A DNA stretch of 64,000 nucleotides. Origin: Physcia stellaris (taxonomy: Eukaryota; Ascomycota; Lecanoromycetes; Caliciales; Physciaceae). The stretch's first letter is position 1. The number at the start of each line of letters is the position of its first letter. The translations under genes were made by a program, and so were the position numbers. The stretch is from positions 1-64,000 of the forward strand of contig JABSSW010000068.1 in NCBI GenBank assembly GCA_018902385.1, given 5' to 3'. Under the pieces are notes generated by a model. That model made no database searches and was not told the origin of the DNA. It saw only the letters and a program-made list of their open reading frames with translations. Shown here in pieces: positions 60,831-64,000 of the stretch.

Positions 60831-62315
60831 ATGGATCCTCGTCTCAAGCAAGAACTTCACAAAGTCGACCCCGCCACTCCCTTCCGTGCAACAACCTCCC
60901 ACATCCACCATACCTGGGCGAAGACGTACTTCTCACGCCCGGAGCTCTACATACAACCACACACTACAGACGAAATACAAAAAATCATCACGCTCGCGCG
61001 AAGATGCCGCCGCAGGCTCGTCACCGTGGGTTGCTCCCATTCTCCCTCCGATCTAACCTGCACCTCCTCCTGGATGGTCAATCTAGATCACTACAACAAG
61101 ATATTACATCTGGACAAGACGTCGAAGGTTGTGGTCATGCAAGCAGGCATACGGTTACACGACTTGGGAAGACAGATCAGGGAACACGGTCTTGCCCTTC
61201 CAAACCTCGGAAGCATAGACCACCAGTCGATGGCAGGCGCACTTGGAACGGCTACACATGGCAGCTCAACCAGACATGGGATCCTTGCGCAGTCTGTTCT
61301 GGGCCTGAAAATAATGCTAGCGAATGGGCGGGTAGTATCTTGCTCACGAGAGCAAAATCTAGATCTATTCCGTGCAGCATTGGTCAGCCTGGGCGCATTG
61401 GGAGTCATCACTGAAGTCACATATCAGATGACGGATTCATTCAAGATTGAGTGGTCTCAGAGTTTGCATCCTCTGGATGAAATCTTGGCGGACTGGGAGA
61501 AAGGACTGTGGACAGACAATGAGTTTACCCGTGTCTGGTGGATGCCGTATATGAAGCGTGTCATCAAGTGGACGGCGAATAAAACAGAGCTGAAAGAAAG
61601 TCCGCCTGAGGAGAATTGGTGGACGGGGATGTTGGGTTTCCACGTCTACCACTTCTGTCTCTATGTTTCGCAGTGGGTGCCTAGGATATTGCCCGCTCTG
61701 GAGAAATTTGTCACTAATGTTCAGTATGGCTTCAAGGATGGTGTTGGCGGTGCTGCTGTGCAAGATGGTCACAACGGCCTGCTCATGAACTGTCTATACT
61801 CGCAATTTGTGAACGAGTGGGCGATCCCGCTAGAGCGAGGTCCGGAGGCTCTCACCCGCTTGTCTGCCTGGCTGAATCGAGATGACGAGACTGCGCGGAT
61901 CCCTGTAAGCTCGAAAGGCATCTACGTCCACGCACCAATTGAGGTGCGTGTGACTGATACCTCGAAGACTCAACCACGCCCATACCTAGACAACACCGTA
62001 CCAGACGGGCCCACACTCTATCTTAACGCTACCTTGTACAGACCGTATGGACGTGATCCGCCATGTCGCGAGCGTTACTATCAGGCTTTCGAGTATCTCA
62101 TGAAGGAACTCGGTGGTCGACCGCACTGGGCCAAGAATTTCCTGACTGTCACTAAAGACGAGTTCCACAGCATGTACCCTGAGATGGGGGACTGGCTCCG
62201 TGTTCGGAAGGAAGTGGATCCCGATGGGATGTTCGTAGGTGATTGGCATAGGAGAAACCTGTTGCCTATCGGCGATAATTCCTCCAGCCTGCCGTTGGAG
62301 GAAGAAAAAGGATGA
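60831..62315 (+). CDS. alo1: D-arabinono-1,4-lactone oxidase
   Basis: The enzyme makes the last step of D-erythroascorbic acid synthesis, oxidising D-arabinono-1,4-lactone with O2 and releasing H2O2; it is FAD-linked and associated with the outer mitochondrial membrane in yeast. A single exon gives 494 residues from the ATG at 60831 (MDPRLKQELHKV). Seen: the VAO-type FAD domain with VGCSHSPSDLTCT (about residues 65-77; the His in this block is the usual covalent FAD site) and GSIDHQSMAGALGTATHGSS (about 128-147); an ALO domain; and the C-terminal RPHWAKNF motif that is diagnostic for aldonolactone oxidases (about 437-444). At 494 residues it is shorter than known fungal relatives (about 525-560); see the possible continuation at 62312-62488. 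No intron is needed. Confidence 0.95.
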   Translation: MDPRLKQELHKVDPATPFRATTSHIHHTWAKTYFSRPELYIQPHTTDEIQKIITLARRCRRRLVTVGCSHSPSDLTCTSSWMVNLDHYNKILHLDKTSKVVVMQAGIRLHDLGRQIREHGLALPNLGSIDHQSMAGALGTATHGSSTRHGILAQSVLGLKIMLANGRVVSCSREQNLDLFRAALVSLGALGVITEVTYQMTDSFKIEWSQSLHPLDEILADWEKGLWTDNEFTRVWWMPYMKRVIKWTANKTELKESPPEENWWTGMLGFHVYHFCLYVSQWVPRILPALEKFVTNVQYGFKDGVGGAAVQDGHNGLLMNCLYSQFVNEWAIPLERGPEALTRLSAWLNRDDETARIPVSSKGIYVHAPIEVRVTDTSKTQPRPYLDNTVPDGPTLYLNATLYRPYGRDPPCRERYYQAFEYLMKELGGRPHWAKNFLTVTKDEFHSMYPEMGDWLRVRKEVDPDGMFVGDWHRRNLLPIGDNSSSLPLEEEKG

Positions 62316-62488
62316 CCACAGACATCAGCACAGGAGGCCAGAACTGGAGCGGCCAGATGCCAGTGAAAGGCTTAAGCCCACAGACCAGCGAAGAGAGCTT
62401 CGATATTATGCATGGTGCTGAAGCCGAGAAGAGTATCTTATTCCAAGGCTCCGGCGATGCTGAAGAGGAGGAGGAAGAGGAGCTTTGA
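62312..62488 (+). other. Possible out-of-frame C-terminal continuation of alo1
   Basis: The alo1 stop overlaps an ATG (ATGA) and the next frame stays open to 62488, reading GGQNWSGQMPVKGLSPQTSEE, then SFDIMHGAEAEKSILF and an all-acidic end. The block SEESFDIMHGAEAEKS looks like the conserved end of fungal lactone oxidases as I recall it. One more A in the run of five just before the stop (about 62304-62312) would put it in frame and bring the protein to about 553 residues, the usual length. Either the assembly lacks a base or the protein is truly shortened. Confidence 0.5.
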
Positions 62489-63002
62489 GCCATGCATCTC
62501 TATTGTTGTTTGGGTAGGATGAATACAGAATGTGGGTAATGATCGTTTCTACTTAGTCCCTATCTATCACTCGTCATGCTGGCTTGGTTCTTTTCCTTTT
62601 CCATGAGCCAGGTACTGCTGTTGTGCAGTCCGAGCCCAAGAATCAGATCAGCTACATCACTAAATCCTTGATGACTTCCCGCTATCTCCTCTGATTGGAA
62701 CAGGTGTCAATCTCGATCAAGACAGAGTCTCGCTTGGCAGATCGAGGTTGTCCAAAGATAGTGGTGGCAATGGCACGTGACCTGTGACTCATCAGTCTGA
62801 AATCGCGTCATGTGACTCACCTTTTCCACATCGCCATTGTACTCAGCACATTCTGTTCGATGTCCATTTGCTTGAGTCACTGCTGTTCAATCATATAAAT
62901 TAACCATTTTCTTTCCATATCTGATAGGGGTCTCGAGAATTATTTGGTGTTTTTTCTCTTCCGCTCTTTTCTCTGGTGCTGCTGGGCTCACTTTTTGCCA
63001 CC
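62489..63002. promoter_or_regulatory. Intergenic, alo1 3' flank and promoter of the 63.0-kb orphan
   Basis: A TATA-like ATATAAAT lies at about 62893-62900, some 105 bases before the ATG at 63003, and TCATGTGACTC and CACGTGACC occur at about 62769-62820. No gene is seen. Confidence 0.45.
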
Positions 63003-63344
63003 ATGAGTCGACATAACCGCCGTCGCATACGCAGTGGCCACAAGCCTTCGTGGAACTCCTCCCAGCGAGACAATTTCCAGCTTCCCCCGTCAGACTTCCC
63101 GGATGGTAGATTTGTTCCACCTCCCTTGCAAGCGCATTCCAAAAAAGGCGACTTGACTGCGAAGCACTGGCACAACCGTTACATTGCGTGGCAGAATCGA
63201 GAGAAGAAACAAAAAGAGGAACGCCAAAAGCTCATGGAGGATCGCAAAAGGATATTTGGAGGCGATAGCGACGAAGGAGACGACGAAGATCTTTGCGTCA
63301 AGATGCTGGAGTATTTTAGCGGGTTGGACTACATCGAAGCATGA
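63003..63344 (+). CDS. Small basic-to-acidic protein of unknown function (113 residues)
   Basis: I do not recognise a named family. A single exon starts MSRHNRRRIRSGHKPSWNSS at the first ATG after a TATA-like box. The N-terminal 20 residues are very basic. The middle has LTAKHWHNRYIAWQNREKK followed by a charged helix of about 30 residues (KQKEERQKLMEDRKRIFGG). The end is acidic then hydrophobic: DEGDDEDLCVKMLEYFSGLDYIEA. The tryptophan-rich centre and the defined C-terminal motif suggest a conserved protein rather than a chance frame, and codon use fits its neighbours. Splicing is not needed. Confidence 0.65.
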   Translation: MSRHNRRRIRSGHKPSWNSSQRDNFQLPPSDFPDGRFVPPPLQAHSKKGDLTAKHWHNRYIAWQNREKKQKEERQKLMEDRKRIFGGDSDEGDDEDLCVKMLEYFSGLDYIEA

Positions 63345-64000
63345 GCCAGGAGCCTCTCACATAGGGTGTACTAAAAGTAGGGAGCCAGGCTTGTATGTCC
63401 AATCCGTCGTCCACGGGAACGAATTAGTCCGGATGTGGTCCAAACGCTCGACCATATTTCGGCAGTGGTTGAAGCGCACGATGTCCCAAGCGCTGACACG
63501 CGGCACGCTCAGGCACTTCGCATGATGAAAATCTGGGGTAACGGAGAAACCAACATCTAGAGTATTCACTCTTGAGACGAATCGGGTCACTCCGGTTGAC
63601 AAACTATATCTCTCGTCTGTCCTCTCTTGCCTGATTGGGGCGACCAACTCCTTCAGGAGTCATATAATGCTTAGCTTCCCTGTCAACGCTCTTCCATCGG
63701 ACCCTTGACATCGAATACAGATCCCTACGTAGGAGAAGTCTAGACAAGCATCCAAGCTGCCGGATCCTGCTGCATAAGCCGCGGTCCAGCCTCCGGGTGC
63801 TCCGTATTCTTTCACTTGAAACACAGCGCAACGATTTGACACTACTCTCTTTTCCCACGCTTAATCTACTTGGATTATCCACTCAAAGAGTCAAGAGCGT
63901 CATCTTGCGTCGATGCGTTCAACCGTTATTTGCATGCGATCTGGAAACAGATCTTTTTTTCTTCACACGCGACCCTCGGATACAGCACAATGCTGGCTTT
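63345..64000. other. Right edge, no supportable gene
   Basis: It holds the 3' flank of the small orphan. Minus-strand frames of 60-96 codons overlap one another and show no known motif. A gene entering from the right cannot be excluded. Confidence 0.4.

Overview
The window looks like nuclear DNA of a filamentous ascomycete (Pezizomycotina). Genes are dense and carry many short GT-AG introns (about 40-95 bases). Orthologues are typically fungal (Ssh4, class II cAMP phosphodiesterase, Kap95, D-arabinono-lactone oxidase). One large AT-rich island of mutated retroelements interrupts the gene-rich DNA. I cannot name the species.

Layout. 1-504: the decayed 3' part of a UCH37-type deubiquitinase gene. 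946-30825: a nest of four broken Ty3/Gypsy-like LTR elements, all fossils. The outer element E1 (946-30825) was split by E2 (5440-27350); E2 was then split by E3 (5761-13494) and E4 (17277-24734, reversed). LTR pairs match in length and target-site duplications are visible: AAAAT for E2 and AATAC for E4 are clear, TGACG for E3 and TCTGA for E1 are likely. With the inserts taken out, the four elements are about 8.0, 6.7, 7.7 and 7.5 kb.

31.3-63.3 kb holds ordinary genes: ssh4 (+), pde1 (-), a SacI/hSac2 phosphatase (-), a NIPA-type transporter (-), an acidic orphan (-), delta-COP ret2 (+), apc4 (+), a small coiled-coil orphan (-), kap95 (+), sec63 (+), alo1 (+) and a 113-residue orphan (+). 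Exon joins given here were worked out by eye from splice signals, reading phase and family similarity. Several neighbours serve membrane traffic or protein targeting, but nothing shows that they are co-regulated.

The most unusual signal is how the island was mutated. Ordinary RIP in Pezizomycotina turns CpA into TpA. Here CpA, TpG and CpG are still common, while CC/GG is almost absent and CT/AG is scarce. Hand alignment of three LTR pairs gives 56 transitions; about 50 are C followed by a pyrimidine (CpC or CpT). This points to a RIP-like process with CpY preference, which standard RIP indices based on TpA would miss. A second theme is one-base run-length changes in sec63, alo1 and the UCH37 relic, which may be assembly errors or true frameshifts.
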